This document shows, in pieces, positions 55,344 through 64,000 of a stretch of DNA of 64,000 nt. The position numbers were made by a program, and so were the translations under genes. The notes beneath the pieces are model-generated. The model did no database searches. It had not been told where the DNA came from and was given only the letters and a program-made list of their open reading frames with translations. How positions within the stretch are numbered: the stretch's first letter is position 1; each line of letters opens with the position of its first letter. This DNA comes from Rhodospirillaceae bacterium (GTDB lineage Bacteria; Pseudomonadota; Alphaproteobacteria; JAEUKQ01): the NCBI GenBank assembly GCA_016722635.1, contig JADKIX010000010.1:62001-126000 (forward strand), read 5' to 3'.

Positions 55344-56581
55344 GTGGCTCCCCGTACAATTACCAAGGGGTTGAGGCGAGCGGCTTTACGGGCGGGCAAC
55401 CAGCCAGCCAAAACCGCCGCCACCAATGCCAAGCCGCCTGCCAATAAATAGCGTTCAAATGAGCTATCGACAATCAGGGTTTGGTTGGGGTTGGAAGCGC
55501 CTGGGGCAGGGATTTGCTCAAGTCCCCAAGATAAGGCATAGCCAATCACCCAACCCATCAAGCTGCCTAAAAATCCTACCACCGTGCCTTCAATCACGAA
55601 AATACTGGCAATATTTTGGCTGTTAAGGCCAATTGAGCGTAAAATGGCAATATCACGGGCTTTTTCTAAAACCACGGTTGAAATAATATTGAAAATGCCG
55701 AAACCTGCCACAATCAAAATGGCGCTAACGGTTGCGTAAATAATTAAATTTTGGATTTGAAAAACCGCCAATACCCGGCTGTTAGTTTCCTCCCAAGGGG
55801 CGGATTTATACCCCCAACGTGCTTCCAAATCCGCTGCTACGGGGATAGAGCGGCTGACGTCGGGCAAGCGGATGCGGATTTCATTAATCACCCGCGGCCG
55901 ATTCTGAATGGCTTGCTGTTTGATCAAATGAATATAAGCCTGGCCCTCATCGAGCTGATTGAGGCCGGTGCGGAAAATGCCAACAATTTTTAAATTAGTG
56001 ATAATGCTGGCGGGCGTTGCCGCAATCAAACTGTCCCCGAGATTAGCCCCCAATTTATCCGCTAGCAAACTGCCAATGATGACCCCGTCTGGTACGGAGT
56101 TTAATGAGGTGAGCGAGCCTGCAATTAAATCCTCGGGCAGGCTGGTGACGGTGCCTTCGATATCAGGATCAATCCCCAGCATAGAAACGGCGGCATCGCG
56201 CCCGCTGCGCCGCAACAGCACCTGGCCGCGCAACACTGGGGCTGCGCTGATACCCTGTTGGTGAAGTGAGTCAAGGATATTCGCAGCCCCTAAAATACCG
56301 CGCACCGGTTCTTGGGGGAAAGCGCGTTTTACCTGCACAGCATCGCCCGCATAGATTTGTTCGGCGGGTTGCAGCGCTGGGTAACGCACCTCATCATTCA
56401 TGACGATATGGGCGTTTGATTCAATGATTTGGGTGCGGAAAAAATCCTGAAACCCTTTCATCATGCCGGAAACCGAGATGAAAAAACCAACCCCCATCGC
56501 CACCCCTAAAACCGAGGCCAAAGTTTGGCGTTTCCGCACCGATAGATGCGACCAGGCGATCATCAGGCTTAGCGGTATCAT
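55340..56581 (-). CDS. FtsX/MacB-like ABC transporter permease
   Basis: The product has about 413 residues and starts at ATG 56581 (MIPLSLMIAWSHLSVRKRQT), overlapping the stop of the membrane fusion protein as ATGA. It has an N-terminal helix (LASVLGVAMGVGFFISVSG), a large periplasmic domain, then three C-terminal helices around FNIISTVVLEKARDIAILRS, the conserved FtsX-like loop, and ends WLPARKAARLNPLVIVRG. It works with the ATPase in export of lipid-like or drug substrates; the substrate is unknown. Confidence 0.88.
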   Translation of the reverse strand: MIPLSLMIAWSHLSVRKRQTLASVLGVAMGVGFFISVSGMMKGFQDFFRTQIIESNAHIVMNDEVRYPALQPAEQIYAGDAVQVKRAFPQEPVRGILGAANILDSLHQQGISAAPVLRGQVLLRRSGRDAAVSMLGIDPDIEGTVTSLPEDLIAGSLTSLNSVPDGVIIGSLLADKLGANLGDSLIAATPASIITNLKIVGIFRTGLNQLDEGQAYIHLIKQQAIQNRPRVINEIRIRLPDVSRSIPVAADLEARWGYKSAPWEETNSRVLAVFQIQNLIIYATVSAILIVAGFGIFNIISTVVLEKARDIAILRSIGLNSQNIASIFVIEGTVVGFLGSLMGWVIGYALSWGLEQIPAPGASNPNQTLIVDSSFERYLLAGGLALVAAVLAGWLPARKAARLNPLVIVRGAT

Positions 56582-57631
56582 GGGATGATATCCACTGCCC
56601 GGCCTGGGCGCAACTGATCGGATGGCGAAATAATAATTTGATCGGTTAAGTTCAGCGGGGTTATGATCTCGGTTTTCTGCAATCCTTGGACACCAATTTT
56701 TAGGGGGTAGGCGTTGGGCGTGCCCGTCTTTCACCTGCCATATGTAAATAAAAGGCGGCTGATTAACGCCTGCCTGTTCAAAATGAATGGCGGCGGTTGG
56801 CAGCAATAAGGCGGATGGCCGTTCCTCCAAAATCACATTGACGTCCAGGGTCATGCCGATGAGCAACGGGGTGCCTTGGGGAAGATTGGCCTCAACCCGG
56901 TAGGTACGGTTGGTGTTGTTGGCGGTTTGATAGATTTTGCTGATGGCCGCTTCAAAAACCCGGCCGGGATAGGCCTCAGCCTTTGCCAGTAAACGCGAAT
57001 TCAAGGCCAATTTGCTGATATCGCGTTCATCGATATCGGCAATAATCCGCTTTTGGTCACCAGATACAATGGTAAATAAGATGCTGTTCGCGGTTACATT
57101 CTGCCCTAAAGAAACATCGCGGGTGCTGATAAGACCGGCAACAGGGGCGGTAATTTTCAGATCGGCCAGCGTATTCTGCTGCAATTGAAGGTTCGCTTGG
57201 GCCTGTTGCCGGTCTGATAAAGCTCGTTCAGCGACCTGCGGAGTGGCGATGCCTTTGGCCAGCAAGGATTGCACCCGTTTTTCTTCCTGCAACGCCAGAT
57301 TATAAACAGCCTGGGCTTCCTGCAACCGCTGCTGCGCTTGCCGGTCATTCATGACAGCCAATATTTGGCCGGGTTCTACCCTGTCGCCGATCTCCGCACG
57401 CAGTTCCACAATTTGGCCGCCGCTGACTGGGCTGACTTTAGCAGTCTGCTGCGCCTCAACCAAACCGGTTGCATAAACGGCCTCAACTGCTAAACCCCGC
57501 TCTGGCGATACCACTTGCACCGCAATAGGGGCGTAATGATGCCACAACCACCAGGCGCCTCCAGCGACCGGTATCAGCAACAGAATCACCTGCATGAGGC
57601 GGCGTTTGAAGGTTTTTGGTTTTTTCATCAT
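56578..57631 (-). CDS. Membrane fusion protein (HlyD/MacA-like), one apparent insertion
   Basis: The periplasmic adaptor has an N-terminal membrane anchor (VILLLIPVAGGAWWLWHHYA), a barrel-sandwich lipoyl domain (VSGGQIVELRAEIGDRVEPGQ-like), a helical hairpin and TAPVAGLISTRDVSLGQNV. At 56703-56707 the plus strand has five G. Removing one restores the normal C-terminus (LKIGVQGLQKTEIITPLNLT) and a stop that overlaps the permease start. As sequenced, the frame runs on into the permease, giving a false 763-residue fusion. It is the first gene of the exporter operon. Confidence 0.88.
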
Positions 57632-57729
57632 TTTATGGGATATTAGTCCTATGAAAGAAAGGCCTGTTAGCTACCTATATAACATGGGGTGGTTTTTGCA
57701 GAAGTAAAGCGGGGAATATAGGGAAAATA

Positions 57730-58830
57730 TCACCGGTTGATTTCTACCCGGCTGTGGCGATTAAAAAAAATCATTTTCCCCAACCATTTCTGTAGGAAAG
57801 GCAATTGTAATAAGGGAAGGGCTTGATGGCAAAATCCTGATTGCCATAATTGCCGCAGCAGTTTCTTCCCGGTAAAATCGGGGTATTGCTGGCGTAATAA
57901 AACGCCTGGGTGAGGGGCTGCAGGGTTTTGTAGATAATCGGCGATCAGGCGGCCAGATTTTTGCCCCAATTCAAAACTTAAGCGGATGCCGCCAGCAGTT
58001 AAGGGGGAAACAAGGCCAGCCGCATCCCCAATCAACAAAATTCGCTGGCGGTAAAAAGGTTCAACGCAGCCGCCCACCGGGATTAAGCCGCCATGGGCCC
58101 CGATTTTTTGATCGGGTTGTATCTTGAGGACGGGGCGAATAAAATCCAGGAAACTTTCCCCGTCCGGTTTGTGGGATGGGTGATGGACCGCCAGCCCCAC
58201 TTGCAACCGGTTAATGCCGCCCACCGCCCAACCTAAATAGCCAGGCGCATGAAGATGACTTAAAAAGCAGTGCAGTTCCTCTTCGGCAAAATTGGCAGGC
58301 AGGGGATAATCATATTCAATCCCTAACAGGAATTTTTTGTTTTGCCCCAAACCGGATTTTTTAGCCACGGTTGAGCGGGCGCCATCCGCCCCTACCAGAA
58401 AGCGCGTGTGTAAGTCGAAATCGGACAGGGAAATCCCGTCTGCTTGTTCCCTATAGTCGCGGAACCGGCAGTTGAAATTGATGGCAACCCCAAGCTCCGT
58501 TGCATGCCAAGCCAGCCATTCGAGTATGCCGGAGGTATGGGTAGCCAGAAAAAAATAATCCGGTGTATGCAGGGAAAAGCTTTTCAGATGTTGATCATAC
58601 AACCGCACGGTTGAAATCTTTTTGGTGAGATGGCTGGGAATCTTATAAAAATCCGCGGCTTCCTGCACCAATAAACCGGTGGTGCCTGGATGATGACCGG
58701 CTTTCGGGTTTTTTTCAAGCACCACCACCTTTAATCCCGCTTGGGCGGCTTCTATGGCGCAGGAAAGACCTGCAAAGCTGGCGCCCACAATAACCAAATC
58801 CACGGCCCGGTTATAAGAATGAAACATCAC
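57730..58830 (-). CDS. FAD-dependent geranylgeranyl reductase-like oxidoreductase
   Basis: The 366-residue flavoprotein has an N-terminal dinucleotide fold (DLVIVGASFAGLSCAIEAAQ), a mid motif FLVGADGARSTVAKK and LIGDAAGLVSPLTAGGIRLS, the pattern of the geranylgeranyl reductase family. The substrate may be an isoprenoid or a quinone-linked compound; undecided. It is a single-gene unit on the minus strand, between the exporter operon and phaC. Confidence 0.8.
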   Translation of the reverse strand: MMFHSYNRAVDLVIVGASFAGLSCAIEAAQAGLKVVVLEKNPKAGHHPGTTGLLVQEAADFYKIPSHLTKKISTVRLYDQHLKSFSLHTPDYFFLATHTSGILEWLAWHATELGVAINFNCRFRDYREQADGISLSDFDLHTRFLVGADGARSTVAKKSGLGQNKKFLLGIEYDYPLPANFAEEELHCFLSHLHAPGYLGWAVGGINRLQVGLAVHHPSHKPDGESFLDFIRPVLKIQPDQKIGAHGGLIPVGGCVEPFYRQRILLIGDAAGLVSPLTAGGIRLSFELGQKSGRLIADYLQNPAAPHPGVLLRQQYPDFTGKKLLRQLWQSGFCHQALPLLQLPFLQKWLGKMIFFNRHSRVEINR

Positions 58831-58900
58831 ACATGCTATAAAATAAAAATGAACGACAGTTTATCATAGATTTTATGGGGAATAAACCTCAGCCCTCAAA

Positions 58901-58932
58901 AACAATAGCCAGGTAAAAACCTGGCTATTGTT
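58901..58932 (-). terminator. Rho-independent terminator after phaC
   Basis: A perfect 13-base stem AACAATAGCCAGG / CCTGGCTATTGTT with a 6-base loop lies 22 bases past the phaC stop, followed on the minus strand by TTTTGAGG. Confidence 0.85.
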
Positions 58933-58954
58933 GAAAGCTTAGGACGGTAAAAAC

Positions 58955-60763
58955 TTAACGCACCTTTACATAACTGCCAGGGGCTGGTTCAATCACTTTC
59001 CAGCCGTTGTCCCCTGGGTTGCGGGCGGCTATTTGTTCGCCCGTGAATGATACAACCCACTTTTGCCAATCATTCCACCAGGATCCCGGATGTTGGGTTG
59101 CTTGCTGCAACCATTTTTCAGGGTCACCCGGTAACTTGTCATGGGTCCAGTAGGCATATTTGTTAGTGGCAGGCGCATTGATAACGCCCGCAATATGGCC
59201 TGAACCGCCCAATACAAAACGCCTATCGCCGCGATATAATTGGGTGGCCGCATACACCGATTTCCAAGGCGCTATATGATCTTCCTTGGTGGCTAGGATG
59301 TAGCTGGGGGTTTGAATTTGTCTGAGGTCAAGTGGGATGTTGGAAAAAGACAATTCCCCTTTTACCAATTTGTTTTCTAAATACATGTTGCGTAAATAAA
59401 AACTGTGCATTTGGGCGGGCATACGGGTTGAATCGGAATTCCAATATAAAAGGTCAAAGGGCATGGGTTCTTTGCCCAACAGGTAATTATTGATGACGAA
59501 ACTCCATATTAAATCGTTGGCCCGCAACAAGTTAAAAGTGGTGGCCATCTCACTGCCAGATAAATAACCGGTTGCCTGCATTTTTTTCTCAAGGGCTTGT
59601 AATTGGACCTCATCAATAAATACCCCTAATTCGCCTGGCTCGGTGAAATCAACTAGGGTGCTGAGATAGGTGGCACTATGGATAAGCGGTGATGATTTCT
59701 TGTTTTTTGCCTTTTTCTGCTGTGCCTCTAAATAAGCCAAGGTGCAAGCCAGTAAAGTGCCGCCCAAGCAGTAACCTACGGCATTTACCCCTTTTGCCTT
59801 GGTAATTTGCTGGATGGTTTCAATGGCAGCAAGGATTCCTTCTTGCATATAATCTTCAAAAGTTTTCCCGGCTAATTTTTCATCCGGGTTGACCCATGAA
59901 ATCATAAAAACGGTATGTCCTTGGCCAGTTGCCCAGCGGACAAAAGAATTATTTTCTCGCAGATCCAGGATATAATATTTGTTGATCCAGGGCGGAATGA
60001 CCAGCAAGGGCCGTTCATAAACTTTTTCCGTGGTCGGGTTATATTGGATCAATTGCATCAGGCTGTTTTGGTAAACCACTTGCCCAGGGCTGGTGGCAAT
60101 ATTGCCACCTAATTGGAAGGCATTGGGGTCAGTCATGGTGATTTGTAAATGGCCGCGGCCTTTTTCCAAATCACGCAATAAATTTTGTAAGCCCTGAACC
60201 AAATTCTGTCCCTTACTGTTAATGGTTGTCCGCAAAATTTCAGGGTTGGTCAGCAAAAAATTGCTGGGGGATAAGGCATCGACAAACTGGCGTAGGTAAA
60301 AATCAACTTTTTTGGCGATTTGGGGATCAAGATCTTTGGCTTCACGGGTTAAGTTCAGCATCCATTTAGCTGACAGCAAATAAGATTGCTTCAAATAATC
60401 AAACACCACATTCTCTTGCCAGGCGCTATCCTTGAACCTTTTGTCTTGCGGTTGGCTCATAGGAGAGGGGGGTACCGGGGCATTGCCTGCCATCCGTTGC
60501 CAGGTTGATTGCCATAATTTCTGATATTCTTCCCACCAAGCCATTTGGTATTGCCATAAACGATCGGGATGGCGCAGCAGCTGGGTCAAATATTCTTGGA
60601 ACGCTTGCCCAACATTAAAAAAATTTTCAGTTCCCATCGAAGAATGACTAGGTTGTTGCTGAAGGAATTTTTCAATGATTTGTTGGGATTGTTTGCCCAT
60701 TTGGGCCAGCCAGTCTATCATGGCGTTTGGGGAAGAAGGGGGTTGCGAAGATTGATTCATCAT
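58955..60763 (-). CDS. phaC: Class I poly(3-hydroxyalkanoate) synthase
   Basis: This enzyme polymerises 3-hydroxyacyl-CoA into storage polyester at granule surfaces. The 602 residues are typical of class I. The N-terminal alpha region precedes the family domain. The lipase-like box with the active Cys is GYCLGGTLLA; the catalytic Asp lies in ATKEDHIAPW and the His in GGSGHIAGVINAP. The C-terminus WLQQATQHPGSWWNDWQKWV is characteristic. It has its own terminator; no phaB or phasin is adjacent. Confidence 0.96.
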   Translation of the reverse strand: MMNQSSQPPSSPNAMIDWLAQMGKQSQQIIEKFLQQQPSHSSMGTENFFNVGQAFQEYLTQLLRHPDRLWQYQMAWWEEYQKLWQSTWQRMAGNAPVPPSPMSQPQDKRFKDSAWQENVVFDYLKQSYLLSAKWMLNLTREAKDLDPQIAKKVDFYLRQFVDALSPSNFLLTNPEILRTTINSKGQNLVQGLQNLLRDLEKGRGHLQITMTDPNAFQLGGNIATSPGQVVYQNSLMQLIQYNPTTEKVYERPLLVIPPWINKYYILDLRENNSFVRWATGQGHTVFMISWVNPDEKLAGKTFEDYMQEGILAAIETIQQITKAKGVNAVGYCLGGTLLACTLAYLEAQQKKAKNKKSSPLIHSATYLSTLVDFTEPGELGVFIDEVQLQALEKKMQATGYLSGSEMATTFNLLRANDLIWSFVINNYLLGKEPMPFDLLYWNSDSTRMPAQMHSFYLRNMYLENKLVKGELSFSNIPLDLRQIQTPSYILATKEDHIAPWKSVYAATQLYRGDRRFVLGGSGHIAGVINAPATNKYAYWTHDKLPGDPEKWLQQATQHPGSWWNDWQKWVVSFTGEQIAARNPGDNGWKVIEPAPGSYVKVR

Positions 60764-60957
60764 AATACCTAAAGGATTGGGTGGATATTTGCACTATTGA
60801 CGATTAGCATCATTAACACTTTATTGATTTATAGGATAAGTTATTCTAAGTTTCAAACAGGAATGTTTCTGGCGTGGTCAATATAGCCAAAAAATTCAGC
60901 TTGAGACAATATAAGTTTTTTATGATCACCATCATTAGGTCTGGCATTAGGTCTGAA

Positions 60958-61218
60958 ATGCGTAGGGTTCAACAAAAAAGATTCAAAGCGCCACATAAAT
61001 CTAGCCAATTAAAATATTTGGTGATTGTTTGCGCTTGTTTTTTCACAGTCGCTTGCGCGCAAAGGTCATTTCCTAGATTACAAGATTTTTCAACCCAACC
61101 TTGGCAAAAAAGCCAAGTGGATTGGGTAAAGATGCGGGAAGAGTTATTAAAACAGCATCAAAAAGGCTTGGATATCATGACAAGCAACCCGCTATCATTT
61201 AAAAACGGAAGGCAATGA
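60958..61218 (+). CDS. Small lipoprotein upstream of glpX
   Basis: The product has about 86 residues. A basic N-terminus is followed by a hydrophobic segment with lipobox-like FFTVAC (LVIVCACFFTVACAQ). The short mature part (LQDFSTQPWQKSQVDWVKMR) has no cysteines. Its stop overlaps the glpX start (ATGA). In many relatives homoserine dehydrogenase stands here; it is absent. Function unknown. Confidence 0.55.
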   Translation: MRRVQQKRFKAPHKSSQLKYLVIVCACFFTVACAQRSFPRLQDFSTQPWQKSQVDWVKMREELLKQHQKGLDIMTSNPLSFKNGRQ

Positions 61219-62219
61219 ATTATGAGAATGATCATTTTACCAGCAAGGATATAAAGTTTATGGACAGAAATTTAGCTTTGGAAGCCGTTCGTGTTACTGA
61301 GGCCGCCGCCTTGGCTGCTGCAAAATTGATGGGTCAGGGAAATGAAAAAGCAGCTGATCAAGCAGCGGTGGATGCCATGCGTCGGGCCTTCAACAGTTTG
61401 GCGATTGAGGGTACCGTGGTGATTGGGGAGGGTGAACGGGATGAGGCACCCATGTTATATATCGGGGAAAAGGTGGGGGCGGGTGGGCCAAAAATTGACA
61501 TCGCCCTTGATCCGCTTGAGGGAACTTCGATCACCGCCAAAGGTGGGCCCAATGCCTTGGCGGTGGTTGCCATGGCCTCCGCGGGAGGATTTTTATATGC
61601 CCCTGATGTTTATATGAATAAAATTGCGGTGGGCAGCGGCGTGCCCAGGCACGCCATTGATCTTGATGCAAAACCTGCTGAAAATATTAAAGCCGTGGCT
61701 AAGTGCCGTGGGGTTGATGTGGGCGATATCGTCGTGTGTATTTTAGACCGTCCCCGTCATGCGGAATTAATTAGCCAGGTGCGGGCTGCAGGGGCCCGGA
61801 TTATGTTGATTGATGATGGCGATGTTAGCGCGGTTATTGCCACCAGCCAGCCGGATACCGGGGTGGATATGTATATGGGGATTGGTGGGGCGCCGGAGGG
61901 GGTATTGGCCGCTGCTGCCCTTCGCTGTACGGGCGGATTTATCCAGGGCCGCCTGCTATTTCGGAATGACACAGAGAAAAAGCGGGCGGATCGGTGCGGC
62001 ATTACGGATTTAAACCGTAAATACAGTTTGGAAGAATTGGCCCATGGGGATGTTATGTTTGCGGCCACTGGGGTCACGGATGGCAGCATGCTGCATGGGG
62101 TGCGGCGGAATCGGCAAAGCGGCCGGACGCATTCGGTGGTCATGCGTTCAAAAACAGGTACGGTGCGCTTTATTCAAGCTCACCATGATTTCAGCCGGAA
62201 GCAACCATTGTCTTCCTAG
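61215..62219 (+). CDS. glpX: Fructose-1,6-bisphosphatase class II
   Basis: This gluconeogenic enzyme hydrolyses fructose 1,6-bisphosphate (some also act on sedoheptulose bisphosphate). The family landmarks are RNLALEAVRVTEAAALAAAK, IGEGERDEAPMLYIGEKVG, the metal/phosphate motif DPLEGTS and GIGGAPEGVLAAAALRC. ATG 61260 (MDRNLAL) is the usual family start; ATG 61215, just after GGAAGG, would add 15 residues. It is followed by recJ after 10 bases, an order common in alphaproteobacteria. Confidence 0.95.
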   Translation: MNYENDHFTSKDIKFMDRNLALEAVRVTEAAALAAAKLMGQGNEKAADQAAVDAMRRAFNSLAIEGTVVIGEGERDEAPMLYIGEKVGAGGPKIDIALDPLEGTSITAKGGPNALAVVAMASAGGFLYAPDVYMNKIAVGSGVPRHAIDLDAKPAENIKAVAKCRGVDVGDIVVCILDRPRHAELISQVRAAGARIMLIDDGDVSAVIATSQPDTGVDMYMGIGGAPEGVLAAAALRCTGGFIQGRLLFRNDTEKKRADRCGITDLNRKYSLEELAHGDVMFAATGVTDGSMLHGVRRNRQSGRTHSVVMRSKTGTVRFIQAHHDFSRKQPLSS

Positions 62220-62229
62220 GATTTAAGTT

Positions 62230-64000
62230 ATGCAGGATGGGTTGGCTTTTCTGGGCGTCCAACAATCAGTAACCGGAAAAAAATGGCAACAACGATCAGG
62301 TTCTGAGCGTTTAGGGTTAGCTATAGCCCAACGCTTACAATTGCCTGAAATTGTTGGGGTATTACTGGCAGGCCGCGGTATTGCTATTGATGATGCTCTT
62401 GGTTTTTTAACCCCTACCTTGCGTGAATTGCTGCCTGATCCTTTAGTCATACCTGGAATGGATGCCGGAATCGCGCGGGTTTTAAGCGCCTTGTTCAAGC
62501 AGGAAAAAATCGCCATATTTGGTGATTATGATGTGGATGGCGCTACATCCGCGAGCCTGCTCAAAAGGTTTTTTGATGCCCTGGATGTTCCTGTCCGCCT
62601 ATATATCCCCGACCGTATGTTGGAAGGCTATGGCCCGAATTTTAAAGCCATGCAACAACTGCATCAGGAAGGAATTAGGCTGGTTATCACGGTTGATTGT
62701 GGCACCTCATCGGTTGAGGTGATCGCTCAAGCTTTAGAAATCGGATTGGCAACGGTAGTGATCGATCACCATGTGGCAGATGCCAATCTTCCCCAAGCCG
62801 CAGCTATTATCAACCCTAACCGGTTGGATACCCCTGCTGATATTCGTCAATCTTACGGCCAATTGGCCGCCGTTGGCATGGCTTTTTTATTTTTGGTTGG
62901 TCTTAACCGGGCGTTGCGGCAAAAGAACTTTTATCAAGGTAAGCGCAGCGAGCCTGATTTACGGCAATGGTTAGATATTGTGGCTTTAGGGACCATCTGT
63001 GATGTGGTGCCCTTAACCGGGCTTAACCGGGCTTTTGTCAGCCAAGGTTTGAAAATTATGGCGCAGCAGGGTAACCCCGGATTAAAAGCGTTGATGACGG
63101 TCACGGCTTTAGACCAAGCGCCCAGCGCCTATCATGCGGGCTATGTTCTGGGCCCGCGCATTAATGCAGGGGGGCGGATCGGCACGGCGGATTTGGGGGT
63201 GCGGTTATTGTCCACGAACGACTTCCTAGAAGCCCAGGGGATTGCCGAGCAATTGCACCGCCTGAACCAAGAACGCCAGGAGTTGGAGCAAAAAGCTTTT
63301 GAAGAAGCCCTATGGATGGCGAAAAGCCAGCAATTCTCGCAGCCGACCGATATTTTGCTGGTGTCCTCACCATTGTGGCATCAGGGGATTATTGGCATTA
63401 TCGCCGGACGACTCAAGGAACATTTTCATCGACCGGTTTTTGTGGTCAACCTCCAAGACCAGCTTGCCAAGGGATCGGGAAGGTCTGTCCAGGGGCTTGA
63501 TTTAGGGACTGCCGTTATTGCGGCCCGGCAAGCAGGTTTGGTGCAGGCAGGTGGGGGACATCCCATGGCCGCTGGCTTTACTGCCGATGCCTCAGGTCTT
63601 GATACATTAAAAGTTTTTTTAAACCAGCATTTACGGCAGCAAGCACGCCAGGTTTCCTATATACCGGCCATGGAGATTGACGGGTTATTAACTGCCCAAG
63701 CGTTAACGCCTGCTTTATATCAACAAATCAGCCAAATCGGTCCCTTTGGCAATGGCAATCCAGAACCGCGTTTCGCCATCGCCGATGTGCGGTTTTTGAA
63801 AACAGAAATTGTGGCAGAGAAACATGTGCGTTGTCTGGCAATCGGCCAGGACCGCAAAAGTTTTAAGGCAATGGCTTTTAGGGCGGCTTCCTTACCCTTA
63901 GGGCAATTATTGTTGAAACCCCACACCCTTTTCCACCTGGCCGGTACCCTGCGCCTGAATTTATGGAATGACCGTGAAGATATCCAGTTCATTATTGAGG
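62230..64000 (+). CDS. recJ: Single-strand DNA exonuclease RecJ (3' end beyond the window)
   Basis: This 5'-3' exonuclease acts in recombination and mismatch repair. The frame is open from ATG 62230 to the last base with no break. DHH motifs are FGDYDVDGATSASLL, TVDCGTSS, VIDHHVAD and NPNR; further on there are DVVPLTGLNR, GPRINAGGR and the DHHA1 motif AGGGHPMAAGFT. About 590 codons are visible, nearly the whole protein. Confidence 0.96.
   Translation, partial: MQDGLAFLGVQQSVTGKKWQQRSGSERLGLAIAQRLQLPEIVGVLLAGRGIAIDDALGFLTPTLRELLPDPLVIPGMDAGIARVLSALFKQEKIAIFGDYDVDGATSASLLKRFFDALDVPVRLYIPDRMLEGYGPNFKAMQQLHQEGIRLVITVDCGTSSVEVIAQALEIGLATVVIDHHVADANLPQAAAIINPNRLDTPADIRQSYGQLAAVGMAFLFLVGLNRALRQKNFYQGKRSEPDLRQWLDIVALGTICDVVPLTGLNRAFVSQGLKIMAQQGNPGLKALMTVTALDQAPSAYHAGYVLGPRINAGGRIGTADLGVRLLSTNDFLEAQGIAEQLHRLNQERQELEQKAFEEALWMAKSQQFSQPTDILLVSSPLWHQGIIGIIAGRLKEHFHRPVFVVNLQDQLAKGSGRSVQGLDLGTAVIAARQAGLVQAGGGHPMAAGFTADASGLDTLKVFLNQHLRQQARQVSYIPAMEIDGLLTAQALTPALYQQISQIGPFGNGNPEPRFAIADVRFLKTEIVAEKHVRCLAIGQDRKSFKAMAFRAASLPLGQLLLKPHTLFHLAGTLRLNLWNDREDIQFIIE

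Noticed and set aside
55340..57631. A genuine adaptor-permease fusion protein
   Set aside because: The linker is out of frame relative to a normal adaptor C-terminus, and an ATGA stop/start overlap is preserved.

Overview
The window looks like part of an alphaproteobacterial chromosome of moderately low GC. The evidence is the large NAD-glutamate dehydrogenase, split glyQ/glyS, class I PHA synthase, ribulose-phosphate epimerase beside a heparinase-like protein, secA next to argJ plus a GNAT-Nudix protein, and glpX followed by recJ. I cannot fix the genus. Housekeeping blocks alternate with accessory DNA, and no complete phage or insertion sequence is visible.

Layout: 0-2.6 kb holds the end of NAD-glutamate dehydrogenase and a UMF1-type transporter. 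2.6-8.5 kb is an accessory patch with a TraD/VirD4-like coupling ATPase, a lipoprotein and a toxin/partner pair. 8.8-12.2 kb holds a heparinase-like protein, rpe and an EamA transporter. 12.2-17 kb is a copper-resistance locus (cueR, copA, small copper chaperone, multicopper oxidase) with two divergent MerR-type promoters, followed by tRNA-Ser(CGA). 17.4-20.1 kb carries small membrane and secreted proteins and a decayed duplication. 20.2-25.4 kb holds secA, argJ and a GNAT-Nudix protein. 27.5-48.1 kb is a type IV secretion island (trbM, virB2-B3-B4, virB5, broken virB6, virB7-B11, virD4). 49.7-64 kb is again housekeeping: a methyltransferase, glyQS, a Sel1 protein, an ABC exporter, a reductase, phaC, glpX and recJ.

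The most interesting object lies inside the secretion island between virB4 and virB5. It is a tandem array of four two-gene cassettes, with a fifth related pair at 6.9-8.5 kb. Each cassette encodes a ~70-residue partner and a ~200-residue protein whose N-terminal ~97 residues resemble the colicin D tRNase fold. These larger proteins share a C-terminal module and end in a short basic tail. The DNA is a mosaic: the start of the partner and the end of the toxin are nearly constant, while the end of the partner and the start of the toxin vary. Two tandem antitoxin/PIN-nuclease pairs further down the island show the same constant-variable-constant plan and also end in basic tails. I propose that these are exchangeable toxin/immunity cassettes whose toxins are delivered by the VirB/D4 machine. 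That is inference. virB6 is heavily broken, so the machine may be dead in this strain.

Many genes carry single-base shifts, most of them one-base losses in short homopolymers (gdh, UMF1 transporter, copA, oxidase, virB4, a toxin). This looks like sequence error or very recent change. virB6, an N-terminal repeat protein after virD4, a lipoprotein and a secreted-protein paralogue carry internal stop codons and look like real pseudogenes.
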